A stretch of 64,000 bases of DNA, taken from positions 372,001 through 436,000 of the forward strand of contig NZ_QZXA01000002.1 of assembly GCF_003601985.1 (NCBI RefSeq). Direction: 5' to 3'. Under the pieces are notes generated by a model. The model saw only the letters and a program-made list of their open reading frames with translations, was not told the DNA's origin and did no database searches. Shown piece after piece: positions 44,293 to 52,952 of this stretch. Within the stretch, counting starts at the first letter, position 1. Each line of letters begins with the position of its first letter. A program made the position numbers and the translations under genes. Source of the stretch: Mesorhizobium jarvisii (GTDB lineage: Bacteria > Pseudomonadota > Alphaproteobacteria > Rhizobiales > Rhizobiaceae).

Positions 44293-45111
44293 TTACCGCT
44301 GCATACGGATCAGGGCGGCCGGCGTGACGCCGAGGATGCGCTTCATGCATTGCGCCATGTGGCTCTGATGCGCGAAGCCCGCTTCCAGCGCGATCTGGCT
44401 GAGCGGCATTTTCCCCTGATACAGCAAGGTCCTGGCCCGCTCGACCCGGCGACGGATGACATATTGGTGGGGAGGCATGCCGAAGTTGCGGCGAAACAGC
44501 ACTTTCAGATGCGAGACGCTGATGGCTGCCACTTGCGCCATCTCATCCAGCGAAAGATCCTGGTCGAGATTGGCTTCGATGAAATCGGTCAGCCTGCGCT
44601 TCTGGCCGAAAGAGAGCATTTGTCTGGCTGGAGCTTCCGGCTTCGAAGCGCCCTGGATGATCTGGAACGCCAGCGCCTTGGCCAGGCTTTCGAAATACAG
44701 CCGGTCGGATGGCACGTCAGGGTTCAGACCGGTCGCCAGCGCATGGGCGATGTGTTCGATCCTCGCATCGCGGCGCTGGAACTGCGGATTGACGACGACC
44801 CTGTCCGGGTCGATATCGAGGTCCTCGGCAGCGCGCCGAACCAGCGCCGGACTGACCCACAGCCGCAGGATGGTGCAGTCCGCGTCATCCTTCCAGTCGC
44901 CATCGAGCCCGGCGGGCACAATATCGATGTCGCCGTCCGACTGGACCCGGCGGTGATGTTTTCCATCGCAATGGCACGACGCGTTGACCGGCGCTCCGAC
45001 GTGGATTCCAAGCCGATGGTTGATGGATGCGGGTACATAATGGGTCAGCCCCGCGGCAATCCTTCGCGACTCAACGGCAACGCCGATCGTTTCAAGCCAA
45101 TTGTCGTGCAT
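44293..45111 (-). CDS. AraC-family transcriptional regulator
   Basis: Regulator of 272 aa with a C-terminal AraC double helix-turn-helix (about 170-268; MAQVAAISVSHLKVLFRRNFG, then MPLSQIALEAGFAHQSHMAQ). The N-terminal half resembles the AraC-binding sugar or amine sensor but has no recognisable cofactor motif. It is transcribed toward the NmrA-like gene. Confidence 0.85.
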   Translation of the reverse strand: MHDNWLETIGVAVESRRIAAGLTHYVPASINHRLGIHVGAPVNASCHCDGKHHRRVQSDGDIDIVPAGLDGDWKDDADCTILRLWVSPALVRRAAEDLDIDPDRVVVNPQFQRRDARIEHIAHALATGLNPDVPSDRLYFESLAKALAFQIIQGASKPEAPARQMLSFGQKRRLTDFIEANLDQDLSLDEMAQVAAISVSHLKVLFRRNFGMPPHQYVIRRRVERARTLLYQGKMPLSQIALEAGFAHQSHMAQCMKRILGVTPAALIRMQR

Positions 45112-45324
45112 GGTCTCTTTTTCGCGTTGCGCCTCGGCATCATATCGTGCCGGCCAGCGAAATTAACAGGGTCGGGCGTATGCTTGCGGACAGGCCAAAA
45201 CCAATTGCGGCATGAATGCGGCATTCAGTTGCGGTTCAGCTTCCATGTCATATAAGCTCCCATGCAAAGGGCGAAAATGCCTTGCGAAATGCAACAGAGG
45301 CGGTGGGAACACCGATATTGCAAC

Positions 45325-45588
45325 ATGTGGAAGTCTCTCGTCACTGCCGTGGCCTTGCTCGCCGTGAGCGGCTCGGCCCATGCCGCCAGCGCGGTCAACA
45401 AGGACGCCGAGACCCGCACGCTGGTCGTGACGGAAGGCGGCAGCAAGACCGACCTTGCGCTGGCCGGTGGTGAAACCGTCGAATTCTGCCAGAACGGCTG
45501 CTTCGTCACCTTGCCGAACGGTGACCTTGAAGCCCTGACCGGCTCGGAAACCGTCGAAATCTCGGGCGGCGTCGCCCGCATCAAGTAA
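45325..45588 (+). CDS. Small secreted protein of unknown function
   Basis: Protein of 87 aa from the ATG at 45325. A clear signal peptide (MWKSLVTAVALLAVSGSAHA) is followed by a 67-residue mature part with one Cys pair, CQNGC, that could form a disulfide. I do not recognise the family. A good terminator follows at 45607, and the gene is a single unit. Confidence 0.72.
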   Translation: MWKSLVTAVALLAVSGSAHAASAVNKDAETRTLVVTEGGSKTDLALAGGETVEFCQNGCFVTLPNGDLEALTGSETVEISGGVARIK

Positions 45589-45606
45589 CCCAGGCGGCAT
45601 GATTGG

Positions 45607-45633
45607 AAAGGCCGGGCATTTGCTCGGCCTTTT
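45607..45633 (+). terminator. Rho-independent terminator after the small secreted protein gene
   Basis: AAAGGCCG (45607-45614) pairs with CGGCCTTT (45625-45632) around a 10-nt loop, followed by TTAT. Confidence 0.8.
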
Positions 45634-45814
45634 ATCGTTTCCGGTAGCGCTTGTTTAACAATGACGCCGGAAATACCGCCGCGGCAGCCGCCTGCAACCA
45701 GGCGTTTTAACGTTCGCTACGCCATCCCTCGCTATACCAGCGTCAAGACGCCGAAAAACGGCGCGCAACGGGATTCCGGTTTTCCGGATCATACGCTGGC
45801 AGGGCAGGACGGGC

Positions 45815-47248
45815 ATGGATGCGCGGTCGGACAGGAACGCAATACCGCTTGCGGTCGATCTCGACGGCACGCTGATCGCGACCGACCTGTTGTGGGAAGG
45901 CTTGTTCCTCCTCCTCAAGAAGAACCCGCTCTATATCTTTCTGGTGCCGTTCTGGGCCGCCGGCGGGCCGGCGCGGCTGAAGCAGGCGATCGCACAGCGC
46001 ATCGATATCGACCCCGCGACGCTGCCCTATCGCGCGCCGCTGCTCGACCGGCTGCGCGCCGAGCACGGCGAAGGCCGCAAGATCGTGCTGGCGACCGGTA
46101 CGCCGCGCAAATTCGCCGACGCCATATCAGCCCATCTCGGCATTTTCGAGCGGGTGCTGGCGACCGACGGCCTCGACAATCTCACGTCCGGCAAGAAGCG
46201 CGCCTCGCTGATATCAGCCTATGGCGATGGCGGCTTCGACTATGCCGGCAACAGCCGCCATGATCTCCAGGTCTTCGACGCCGCGCGCAATGCAATCGTC
46301 GTCGCGCCCGACCGCCATGCGGCGCGCTGGCAAGCAGCGCATGGCGCCGAAACCATGCCGGCGCCGAAGCCGACCTTGCGGACCATCATCAAGATGCTGC
46401 GCGTGCATCAGTGGCTCAAGAACTCGCTGATCGCCGTGCCGATGGTGCTGTCGCACGAATATTTCAACACCAACATGATCTGGCAATGCCTGCTGGCGTT
46501 CGTCTCATTCAGCGCGGTGGCGTCGGCGATCTATATCCTCAACGATTTCTTCGATCTGGCGCTCGACCGCAAGCATGTCACCAAGCGCAACAGGCCGTTC
46601 GCCTGCGGCGCACTGTCGATCCCGTTCGGTCTGGGCGCGATCGCGGTGCTGCTGGCGATCGGCGTCGGTACCGGGCTGTTCCTGTCGCCTGAATTCCTGG
46701 CCGTGCTTGGCGGTTACATGGTCGTCACGACGGCCTATTCGCTGTCGTTCAAGCGCATGCTGCTTGTCGACGTGTTGACGCTGGCCGGCCTCTACTCGAT
46801 CCGAGTGATCGCCGGTGCGGCCGCGACCGGCGTCGCCGTCTCGTTCTGGCTGCTCGCCTTCTCGATCTTTTTCTTCCTGTCGCTGGCGCTGGTGAAACGC
46901 TTCGTCGAACTGCGCACAACCGCCATTCCACCCGGCGAACGCATTGCCGGCCGTGGCTACCGCACGGAAGACCAGGAGATCGTCGCCCAGGCCGGCATGG
47001 CCTCCGCCTTCTCCTCGGCGCTGGTTCTGGCGCTCTACATGGACAGTGTCGCGGTGCGCGAGCTTTACCCGCATCCGTGGCTGATCTGGCCGCTGCCGCC
47101 GATCGTGCTTTACCTCACCATGCGCGTCTGGATCCTGGCGCGCCGCGACGAGATGAATGACGACCCGGTCGTCTTCATCATTCGCGACTGGCGCAGCCAG
47201 ATCGTGGTGCTGATCGGCGCCGTGCTGCTGGTCATCGGGGGCTGGTAG
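45815..47248 (+). CDS. HAD phosphatase-UbiA prenyltransferase fusion (DPPR synthase-like)
   Basis: Fusion of 477 aa. Residues 1-180 are an HAD phosphatase: DLDGTL (15-20, D15/D17), the S/T motif in VLATGTPRK and YAGNSRHD. Residues 190-477 are a UbiA-type membrane prenyltransferase with the Mg-diphosphate motif NDFFDLALD (N243, D244, D247, D251). The segment DRKHVTKRNRPFACG resembles decaprenyl-phosphate phosphoribosyltransferase Rv3806c and, as I recall, NoeC of Azorhizobium. The fused phosphatase could remove the 5-phosphate of the polyprenyl-phosphoribose product. First gene of a module; the oxidase begins 2 nt later. Confidence 0.85.
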   Translation: MDARSDRNAIPLAVDLDGTLIATDLLWEGLFLLLKKNPLYIFLVPFWAAGGPARLKQAIAQRIDIDPATLPYRAPLLDRLRAEHGEGRKIVLATGTPRKFADAISAHLGIFERVLATDGLDNLTSGKKRASLISAYGDGGFDYAGNSRHDLQVFDAARNAIVVAPDRHAARWQAAHGAETMPAPKPTLRTIIKMLRVHQWLKNSLIAVPMVLSHEYFNTNMIWQCLLAFVSFSAVASAIYILNDFFDLALDRKHVTKRNRPFACGALSIPFGLGAIAVLLAIGVGTGLFLSPEFLAVLGGYMVVTTAYSLSFKRMLLVDVLTLAGLYSIRVIAGAAATGVAVSFWLLAFSIFFFLSLALVKRFVELRTTAIPPGERIAGRGYRTEDQEIVAQAGMASAFSSALVLALYMDSVAVRELYPHPWLIWPLPPIVLYLTMRVWILARRDEMNDDPVVFIIRDWRSQIVVLIGAVLLVIGGW

Positions 47249-47250
47249 GC

Positions 47251-48600
47251 ATGGCCGAACGCTTTTTGAGCTTTGGCCTTGCCACGCCGCCGGCACCACG
47301 CGCGATCAACGCCGGCGAAGCCATCGCGCTGCTGAAGGGCGGTCAGGCGAAGGAAGCCTCGCTGCTCGCCTATGGCAATGGGCGCTCCTACGGCGATTCC
47401 TGCCAGAACCAGGCCGGCGCGGTCGTCGACATGCGGACGCTGAACCGCATCCGCGCCTTCGACGCCGAGACCGGCGTGCTCGAAGCGGATGCCGGTGTGC
47501 TGCTGTCCGATATCATCGCGCACGCCGCACCCTACGGTTTCTTTCCGGCGGTGGTTCCGGGCACGCAATTCGTCACGCTCGGCGGCGCCATCGCCAATGA
47601 CGTGCACGGCAAGAACCATCACCGGCGAGGCACGTTCGGCTGCCATGTCGAAAGCTTCACGCTGCTGCGGTCCGATGGAAATACCTATCGCTGCTCGGCG
47701 ACGGACAATCCGCGCCTGCTCGCGGCGACCATCGGCGGCATGGGCCTGACTGGCCTGATGCTCTCGGCCTCGATCCGGCTGATGCGGGTGCCTTCGCTCG
47801 ACATCGTCGAGAAGACGACGCCGTTTCGTGATCTCGGCGAATTCTTCGATCTGGCCGCGGCGGCGGACCAGGCCAACGAATATGCGGTCGCCTGGATCGA
47901 TCAACTCGCCGGCGGCCGCAACAGCGGGCGCGGGCTGCTGTTCACCGGCAACCATGCCGAGCATGGCTCGCATGCGGCCTCGCGCGCCGGCGGCAATCTT
48001 TCCGTGCCGTTCCAACCGCCGTTCAATGTGCTCAACCGGCCGTTCCTGACCGCTTTCAACGCCGCCTACCGGTGGAAGAAAGGCCAGGCGACCGCGCCGC
48101 GCCAGACCGGCTACCACGGTTTTTTCTTTCCGCTCGACGGCGTGCGTGATTGGAACCGGCTCTATGGCCCCAGAGGGCTGTTCCAGCACCAGAGCGTGGT
48201 GCCGGAAGAGGCCGCGCACAGCGTCGTGCCGGAATTGCTCGCGGCGGCCCGGCGAGCCGGGCAGGGGTCCTTCCTCACCGTGCTGAAACGCTTCGGTTCG
48301 ATCCGCTCGCCGGCGCTGCTGTCATTCCCCAGGCCTGGCTATACGCTGACGCTGGATTTCCCCAACAAGGGAGCGGCGACGCTTGCCCTGCTTGGCGAAC
48401 TCGACCGCATCACAGTCGCGGCCGGCGGGGCGGTCAATCCCTACAAGGATGCGCGCATGGGTGCGGCAATCCTTGCTGCTTCCTTTGCGGACTGGCCGAG
48501 GCTGGAAGTGCTGCGCGACCCTGCCTTCATGTCCGATTTCTGGGCGCGCACGGCCGGCAGCATCGACCTGCGGCGGCGCGGCGTTGAGGCCGCCGAATAG
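47251..48600 (+). CDS. DprE1-like FAD oxidase (polyprenyl-phospho-ribose 2'-epimerase subunit candidate)
   Basis: VAO-family flavoprotein of 449 aa. Its FAD loop YGNGRSYGDSCQNQAG (41-56) and PGTQFVTLGGAIANDVHGKNHH (103-124, with H119; not quoted in full) fit mycobacterial DprE1 closely. DprE1 oxidises the 2'-OH of decaprenyl-phospho-ribose. The position I align with the drug-reactive Cys of the mycobacterial enzyme reads Thr in GYTLTLDFP (alignment from memory). It starts 2 nt after the HAD-UbiA gene, so it very probably acts on that product. Confidence 0.87.
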   Translation: MAERFLSFGLATPPAPRAINAGEAIALLKGGQAKEASLLAYGNGRSYGDSCQNQAGAVVDMRTLNRIRAFDAETGVLEADAGVLLSDIIAHAAPYGFFPAVVPGTQFVTLGGAIANDVHGKNHHRRGTFGCHVESFTLLRSDGNTYRCSATDNPRLLAATIGGMGLTGLMLSASIRLMRVPSLDIVEKTTPFRDLGEFFDLAAAADQANEYAVAWIDQLAGGRNSGRGLLFTGNHAEHGSHAASRAGGNLSVPFQPPFNVLNRPFLTAFNAAYRWKKGQATAPRQTGYHGFFFPLDGVRDWNRLYGPRGLFQHQSVVPEEAAHSVVPELLAAARRAGQGSFLTVLKRFGSIRSPALLSFPRPGYTLTLDFPNKGAATLALLGELDRITVAAGGAVNPYKDARMGAAILAASFADWPRLEVLRDPAFMSDFWARTAGSIDLRRRGVEAAE

Positions 48601-48724
48601 ATAAAAATGGAATGAATCGTGGTTAGCGAACGGTTAATCGCAAGGTTTACTCAAAACAGTCTCGTGAGTTCACGAAATCTTTTCGGGTTTGTATTACTGG
48701 AAATCACGGGATGGGCGCGCAAGT

Positions 48725-49159
48725 ATGAAATATATCGTCTTCATTCTCTTTACAGTCATGACCAATGCCGCTGCGCAGCTCATGCTGAAGCAAGGCATGA
48801 TGTCGCTTGGCCCGATCTCGTTCGAGGGCGTCAATCCGCTCGTCAAGCTGCTGCAGATCGTCTTCAGCCCCTGGGTGTTCCTCGGGCTCTGCACCTTCGT
48901 GATTTCCATGGCCTCGCATCTCTATGTGCTGTCCAAGGTCGAGCTTTCCTTTGCCTATCCGTTCCTTAGCCTCGCCTATGTCGCCGTCGCCATCTTCGCC
49001 TATTTCGTCTTTCGCGAGGACCTCAATGGCTGGCGCATCGCCGGCATTGCCTTCATCTGCGTCGGCACGGTGCTGATCGCGCAAAGCGGGCGAGGGCATG
49101 AGGACCAGACCGCTTCCATCGCGCCCGACAAGATCCCTGCAAACGAGACCGTTCGATGA
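48725..49159 (+). CDS. Small 4-TM SMR/EamA-type membrane protein (candidate flippase)
   Basis: Protein of 144 aa with four hydrophobic helices and a short polar C-terminal tail. It opens MKYIVFILFTVMTNAAAQLM; the family includes SMR exporters and the ArnE/ArnF undecaprenyl-phospho-aminoarabinose flippase. In this context a lipid-linked pentose flippase is the attractive role. The ATG at 48725 was preferred over a longer frame. It overlaps the SDR gene by 4 nt; the 124-bp gap before it may hold an extra promoter. Confidence 0.75.
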   Translation: MKYIVFILFTVMTNAAAQLMLKQGMMSLGPISFEGVNPLVKLLQIVFSPWVFLGLCTFVISMASHLYVLSKVELSFAYPFLSLAYVAVAIFAYFVFREDLNGWRIAGIAFICVGTVLIAQSGRGHEDQTASIAPDKIPANETVR

Positions 49160-50163
49160 GACATGTGATTTTCGGCGGTGACGGCTTCGTCGGCCGCCAC
49201 CTTGCGCCCAAGCTTGTCGCCGATGGCGAAGAGGTCATCGTCGCCGACATCGCCAGGAGTGACCTTGCGCACTACCGCAACGTCCGGTTCGTCCAATGCG
49301 ACGTCACCGATCCGGCCTCGGTCGCCGCCGTCGGGCTGAAGGCCGACGACATGGTCTACAATCTGTCGGCCAAGATGCTGTCGCCGATCCAGGTGCGCGC
49401 CAAGCGGCACGACTTCTTCTTCCCGGTGAATTTCCACGGCACCGAGCACATCATGCAGGCCATGGACAGGGTTGGTGCGCCGAGGCTCGTCCACTACACG
49501 ACCGACATGATCTACGGCCACACGGTCACCCAGCCGATGACCGAGGAGCACCCCGTCGCGCCGCTCGGCGAATATGGCTGGTCGAAGCAGAAGACCGAGG
49601 AACTCGCCGCCGAATGGCGCACGCGCGGCATGTCGATCTCGCTGTTCCGGCCGCGCCTGATCATCGGCCCCGGTCGGCTCGGCATCCTTGAAAAACTCTT
49701 CAAGCTGATCGACTGGAACCTTCCGGTGCCGATGATCGGTTCGGGCAGAAACCCCTATCAGTTCATTTCTGTTTTCGATTGCGCGGAAGCTGCCCGCGCC
49801 GCCTGGAAGGCCGGCGTGCCCAACGAGGCCTATAATCTCGGCTCCCTCAACCCGCCGCCGGTGAAGAAATTGCTCGGCGACCTGATCCGCCATGCCGGTT
49901 CGAAGTCGATCCTGCTGCCGACGCCGGGCTGGGCGGTCAAGCGCACGCTCGACCTGCTCGATCTCATGAACATGCCGATCATGGATCCGGAGCAATATCT
50001 GATCGCCGACGAGGAGTGCGTGCTCGACGTGTCCAAGGCCGAGCGCCAGCTCGGCTGGGTGCCGCAATATCGCGACGAGGACATGCTGATCGCCGCCTAC
50101 AGCGAATACCGCGCCAAGAAGGCCGGGCCCGCTGTCGCCACCAAACATGTGCCCGCCGAGTAA
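49156..50163 (+). CDS. Extended SDR, NAD-dependent epimerase/dehydratase family
   Basis: Enzyme of 335 aa. The nucleotide motif is HVIFGGDGFVGRHL (3-16), and the catalytic YxxxK is in GEYGWSKQKTEE. It belongs to the nucleotide-sugar epimerase type (HpnA-like relatives occur in hopanoid loci) and is longer than DprE2, which is a classical SDR. It may reduce or epimerise the keto-sugar from the DprE1-like enzyme. The product cannot be stated. Confidence 0.83.
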   Translation: MRHVIFGGDGFVGRHLAPKLVADGEEVIVADIARSDLAHYRNVRFVQCDVTDPASVAAVGLKADDMVYNLSAKMLSPIQVRAKRHDFFFPVNFHGTEHIMQAMDRVGAPRLVHYTTDMIYGHTVTQPMTEEHPVAPLGEYGWSKQKTEELAAEWRTRGMSISLFRPRLIIGPGRLGILEKLFKLIDWNLPVPMIGSGRNPYQFISVFDCAEAARAAWKAGVPNEAYNLGSLNPPPVKKLLGDLIRHAGSKSILLPTPGWAVKRTLDLLDLMNMPIMDPEQYLIADEECVLDVSKAERQLGWVPQYRDEDMLIAAYSEYRAKKAGPAVATKHVPAE

Positions 50164-50224
50164 CAGGCCCGCCAAACTATTCATAGCGCACGACGCTGGT
50201 CGTCAGCGCGGACAGGAGATTGAA

Positions 50225-51697
50225 ATGACCGTCATGGCCAAGCCCGAACAGACGAATGCGCGCACCCTGGTGAGCGCGCCGGCGCTGTCGCCCGCAGCAA
50301 TAGCCAAGCCCGATCTGATCAGTGTCGAGCAGGCCAAGGCGATGGACGTGGCTGGAATGACCGACCTGTTCAAGGCGCATCTCAATCCCGGCCAGCTGCA
50401 TTTCATGAAGCTGCTTGGCTTCCACAAGATCAAGATCGAGCGTGCCGAGGGCATGTTCTACATCGACCAGAACGGCCGCAAGATCCTCGACTTCTTCGGC
50501 GGCTTCGGTTCGCTGGCCTTCGGCCACAACCATCCGCGCATCCTGGACGCGCGCAAAAAATTCCAGGAGGAGAAGCGCCAGGAAATCGCCATCGCCTTCA
50601 TGTCGCAATATGCGGCAGCGCTCGCACACAACCTCGCCAAATGCTCGCCCGGCGACCTCGACATGGTGTTCCTGGGTTCGTCCGGCTCCGAAGCAATGGA
50701 AGCGGCGGTGAAGCTCGCTGAACGCGCTGCCGGCCCGAAGCGGCCGAAGGTGGTCTATGCCGAGAATTCCTTCCACGGCAAGACCAAGGGCGTGCTCGGC
50801 ATCACCGACGGCCAGCTCTACCGCGCCGATTTCAAGGTGGCCGACAATACGGTGCGCATTCCCTTCGGCGACATCGAGGCGGTCGAGCGCCTGTTCCGCA
50901 GCGATCCGGAGGTCGGCGTCATCGTGCTCGAAACCATCCAGGGCGGCGGCGGCATAATCCAGGCAGAGGCGCAATACTGGCAGAAGCTGCGCGCGCTGTG
51001 CGACCAGCATGGCGTGCTGTGGGTCGCCGACGAAGTGCAATGCGGCTATGGCCGCTCGGGCCGCTTCTATGCCTTCGAGCATTACGGTGTCGTTCCCGAC
51101 GTGACGGCACTGGCCAAGTCGCTCGGCGGCGGCAAGGCGGCGGTCGGCGCGATGATCGCCAGGCGCGACGTTTACATGAAGGCCTATGGCACGCCGAAAA
51201 CGGCGATGATCCATGCCATGGCAACCTTTGGCGGCATGGGTGAGGCCTGCGTCACCTCGATCGAGGCGCTCAACGTGCTTTATGACGAGGGGCTGATCGA
51301 CAACGCCGCCGTCACCGGCGACTATCTGCTGCAGCGGCTGCAGGCGCTCAAGGAAAAGTACCCGAAGATCATCAAGGACGTGCGCGGCAAAGGCCTTATG
51401 ATCGGGCTGGAGTTCCACGACTTCTCGCAGACCTTGCCGATGGTGCTGCGCCCGGTGGTCAGCGTGCTCGACGACAAGCTGAAGGGCTCGCTGTCCGGTT
51501 TCGTCGGCGCGCTGCTGCTGCGCGACTACGACGTGCTCGTCGCCTTCACCGAATACAATCGCAACGTCATTAGGCTCGAGCCGCCGCTGATTTGTCAGCG
51601 CGAGCATGTCGACCGCTTCGTCGATGCCTTCGACAGCTTGCTGTCGCGCGGCATCGTTTCGATCGTGAAGGATTTCGTCAAAAGCCAGGTCCGTTAA
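50225..51697 (+). CDS. Class III pyridoxal-phosphate aminotransferase
   Basis: Fold-type I class III enzyme of 490 aa from the ATG at 50225 (AGGAG upstream). The PLP-binding SSGSEAMEAA (residues 152-161), ADEVQCGYGRSG (268-279) and the Schiff-base lysine K298 in TALAKSLGGGKAAVG are intact. It has N-terminal and C-terminal extensions relative to ornithine/GABA transaminases. Sitting in the lipid-sugar module, it may aminate a keto-sugar; a hopanoid HpnO-type role is a second reading. It is 61 bp after the SDR gene. Confidence 0.83.
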   Translation: MTVMAKPEQTNARTLVSAPALSPAAIAKPDLISVEQAKAMDVAGMTDLFKAHLNPGQLHFMKLLGFHKIKIERAEGMFYIDQNGRKILDFFGGFGSLAFGHNHPRILDARKKFQEEKRQEIAIAFMSQYAAALAHNLAKCSPGDLDMVFLGSSGSEAMEAAVKLAERAAGPKRPKVVYAENSFHGKTKGVLGITDGQLYRADFKVADNTVRIPFGDIEAVERLFRSDPEVGVIVLETIQGGGGIIQAEAQYWQKLRALCDQHGVLWVADEVQCGYGRSGRFYAFEHYGVVPDVTALAKSLGGGKAAVGAMIARRDVYMKAYGTPKTAMIHAMATFGGMGEACVTSIEALNVLYDEGLIDNAAVTGDYLLQRLQALKEKYPKIIKDVRGKGLMIGLEFHDFSQTLPMVLRPVVSVLDDKLKGSLSGFVGALLLRDYDVLVAFTEYNRNVIRLEPPLICQREHVDRFVDAFDSLLSRGIVSIVKDFVKSQVR

Positions 51698-51719
51698 AGA
51701 AAGTCCGTTGAGGGCAACG

Positions 51720-52952
51720 ATGCTGACCAAGTCTCCCGCTGCGAAAAACCCGCTCGACCGGCTCGCCGAGACCGGCCTGGCGTGGGGCGAGGGGACCTAT
51801 GCCAGGCTGGCAGCCCCCATCGGTGCGGCGACCTTCGCGCTCTACATCCTTCTGACCGCGTTCACGGCATGGGTGATGCCTGACGCCAATTGGGACATGC
51901 TGCCCTATCTAGCAATATCGGAGGAAGGCACCTATCCCGACGCGCAGGCGCTGCATGATTATGCCTACAGCACCGTCAAGGCAGGCGTGTCGGCGAGTGA
52001 CTACAAGGCGCTGACCGATGATGGCGGCGGCTTCCGCAGCCACATGACGGACAATGCCGCCGACTTCCATTCGCTGCTCGGCATGTACCGGATAAAATTC
52101 CTCTATGCCGAGATCCTGTCGACGCTGAGCGCGGTGATGTCGCCGGTCGAGGCGATGCGGCTGGTACAGGTGTTTTCGGTGCTGCTGTTCGGCGCGATCA
52201 CGCTGCTCTGGCTGCACAGGGAAAAGGCCCTGGCCTTGGCGCCGGTAGTCGGGGCGGTGCTGATCATGGCCGATTTCGGTGACGCGGCGCGCGCCTCGAC
52301 GCCGGACCTGCTGACGTCGGCGCTGCTGCTTGGCGGGCTCTACGCCTATGTCAGAGGCCGCGAGGCGGCGACGGCGATCCTGCTGTTCCTCGCCTTCATG
52401 GTGCGGCCGGACAATATTGTTTTCCTTGCCATATTCGCGGTGCTGCTAGTCGCTTTCCGGCAAAAGGCGTGGGGCGCGCTGGCCGGTTTTGCCGCATCCT
52501 TCGTCGCCTATTTCGCCATTTCGCACTGGGCCCAGCATCCCGGCTGGTGGCCGCATCTGTGGTTCTCCAGCATCGAGCAGCACTACAATATGGACGCGTT
52601 CGAGCCGGCGTTCTCGGTCACCGCCTATCTCAAGGCGTTTGCAACGTCCCTGCTGCGCGCCGTCAATCTGAACAGCTGGGTCGGCGTTTCGGTGCTGGCG
52701 CTGGCCGGCTGGTTCGCCGCCGGCCGCGCCGGCTTCCGCCTTGATCGGCGCGCCGGCATTTTGTTCGCGGCGCTGGTGTTGGGCGCTCTGGCGAAGTTCA
52801 CGGTCTTTCCGATCCATGACACGCGTATCTATTTCCCGCATCTGATCCCGCCCTTTCTGCTGCTGGCAACGCCGTTCATGGCGCTGTGGGCAGCTTCGGT
52901 CCGCGGCCAGCATCGCGCGGCCTTGCACATCATTCCGGGAGACAAGCCATGA
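51720..52952 (+). CDS. GT-C-like membrane glycosyltransferase candidate
   Basis: Membrane protein of 410 aa with about nine to ten hydrophobic segments. The first periplasmic loop begins VMPDANWDMLPYLAISEE, with acidic residues where lipid-phospho-sugar GT-C enzymes keep a catalytic Asp or Glu. No nucleotide-sugar GT-A/B motif is present. I infer use of a polyprenyl-phosphate sugar donor. The start ATG at 51720 has a GAGGGC site; a TTG at 51708 is possible. It overlaps the FkbM gene by 4 nt. Confidence 0.65.
   Translation: MLTKSPAAKNPLDRLAETGLAWGEGTYARLAAPIGAATFALYILLTAFTAWVMPDANWDMLPYLAISEEGTYPDAQALHDYAYSTVKAGVSASDYKALTDDGGGFRSHMTDNAADFHSLLGMYRIKFLYAEILSTLSAVMSPVEAMRLVQVFSVLLFGAITLLWLHREKALALAPVVGAVLIMADFGDAARASTPDLLTSALLLGGLYAYVRGREAATAILLFLAFMVRPDNIVFLAIFAVLLVAFRQKAWGALAGFAASFVAYFAISHWAQHPGWWPHLWFSSIEQHYNMDAFEPAFSVTAYLKAFATSLLRAVNLNSWVGVSVLALAGWFAAGRAGFRLDRRAGILFAALVLGALAKFTVFPIHDTRIYFPHLIPPFLLLATPFMALWAASVRGQHRAALHIIPGDKP

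Noticed and set aside
47251..48600. Plain GlcD-type glycolate oxidase
   Set aside because: The GRSYGD loop and HGKNHH segment and the adjacent HAD-UbiA gene fit DprE1 far better.
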